Of a stretch of DNA of 5,879 bases, positions 5,465 through 5,879 are shown one piece after another. The stretch is from Bacteroidales bacterium UBA4073 (GTDB lineage: Bacteria; Bacteroidota; Bacteroidia; Bacteroidales; Tenuifilaceae): assembly GCA_002383425.1 (NCBI GenBank), contig DFYV01000142.1:4119-9997 (forward strand). The letters are read 5' to 3'. Made by a program: the position numbers and the translations under genes. Position 1 is the first letter of the stretch; each line of letters begins with the position of its first letter. Under the pieces are notes generated by a model. It ran no database searches. It saw only the letters and a list, made by a program, of their open reading frames with translations, and was not told where the DNA came from.

Positions 5465-5879
5465 ATGCATCCAGAACCCGATATTCTTCAACAACTTTTT
5501 GAAAAAGCAAGCAGAATTTTTTCTTTTGACGAGGCTCAGTTTACCATTGGAACAAGGTATGTTGCAGCGTTAAACAAAAAAGGGCAAATAGGAGTTTGTG
5601 CAACATTAAATACTGTAATCGATAATAAAGCAACTCAATATATCGATTTTACAGACCATAGAAGCAGGGTGATTGCCAATGCTTTTATAAATGCTACGCT
5701 CAACTATATTCCTAAGATTGATGGCCATGGCGATATATTTGATGTGGTTGATTTTAGCCTATTCAAAAACACCGTAATGATTGGTTACTTTGACTCGCTT
5801 GTTCAAAAGTTACAGGGCAAAGGTATTGCTCCCGTTGTATTCGATATCGATCAGCACGAGGCTCCTGTAATGCCCATGG
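5465..5879 (+). CDS. DUF4213/DUF364 putative heavy-metal-chelation protein, 3' end outside window
   Basis: An open frame runs from ATG 5465 through the right edge, giving 138 complete codons with no stop. An in-frame TAA at 5459-5461 rules out a start further upstream. The protein begins MHPEPDILQQLFEKA. Its pattern fits the N-terminal DUF4213 domain, an enolase-N-like fold: TIGTRYVAAL (27-36), a glycine/cysteine strand IGVCATLN (42-49), then RVIANAFINATLNY (68-81), matching the family's asparagine-containing helix. This is followed by DIFDVVDF (90-97) and the start of the DUF364 Rossmann-like domain, NTVMIGYFDSLVQKLQGKG (102-120), with VVFDIDQHEAP after it. Characterised structures led to the name 'putative heavy-metal chelation'; the biochemical role is not established. 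There is no signal peptide, so it is probably cytoplasmic. It diverges from tlyA. The C-terminal half and any partner genes lie beyond the window. Confidence 0.8.
   Translation, partial: MHPEPDILQQLFEKASRIFSFDEAQFTIGTRYVAALNKKGQIGVCATLNTVIDNKATQYIDFTDHRSRVIANAFINATLNYIPKIDGHGDIFDVVDFSLFKNTVMIGYFDSLVQKLQGKGIAPVVFDIDQHEAPVMPM

Overview
The window looks like a chromosomal piece from a member of the Bacteroidota, most likely a Bacteroidales/Marinilabiliales-type environmental lineage (the rank below phylum is inference). The evidence is a TonB-dependent receptor with the N-terminal carboxypeptidase-regulatory-like domain typical of that phylum, AT-rich intergenic DNA without clear Shine-Dalgarno sites, a 'CTTTGCG' intergenic repeat, and an orphan relic of a four-helix-bundle (23S rRNA intervening-sequence) protein gene.

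Layout, left to right. Positions 1-330 are a decayed region: a CTTTGCG-type repeat at the left edge, a pair of 11-bp direct repeats, and the first 40 codons of a four-helix-bundle protein gene that run straight into four copies of another 11-bp tandem repeat. Positions 327-556 hold no gene. Three reverse-strand loci follow: an SDR-superfamily sugar-epimerase-like protein of the TIGR01777/YfcH/SDR39U1 family (557-1483), a complete 801-residue outer-membrane TonB-dependent receptor (1730-4135), and a TlyA-family S4-domain/2'-O-methyltransferase gene (4458-5257) interrupted by a single-base frameshift in its S4 domain. The gaps between these three are 246 and 322 bp, so they are probably separate transcription units. 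The 322-bp gap upstream of the receptor carries short palindromes and repeated heptamers that could be regulatory.

A divergent 207-bp region with short tandem repeats separates tlyA from a forward-strand gene (5465 to the right edge, cut by the window). Its product resembles the DUF4213/DUF364 'putative heavy-metal chelation' family.

The genes do not form an evident pathway: one outer-membrane importer, one soluble oxidoreductase-like protein, one RNA methyltransferase and one putative metal-chelation protein. I see no CRISPR array, transposase, tRNA, rRNA, phage gene or defence system. The points most worth checking are the tlyA frameshift and the truncated four-helix-bundle gene fused to a tandem repeat. 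I found no convincing evidence of an undescribed multi-gene system.
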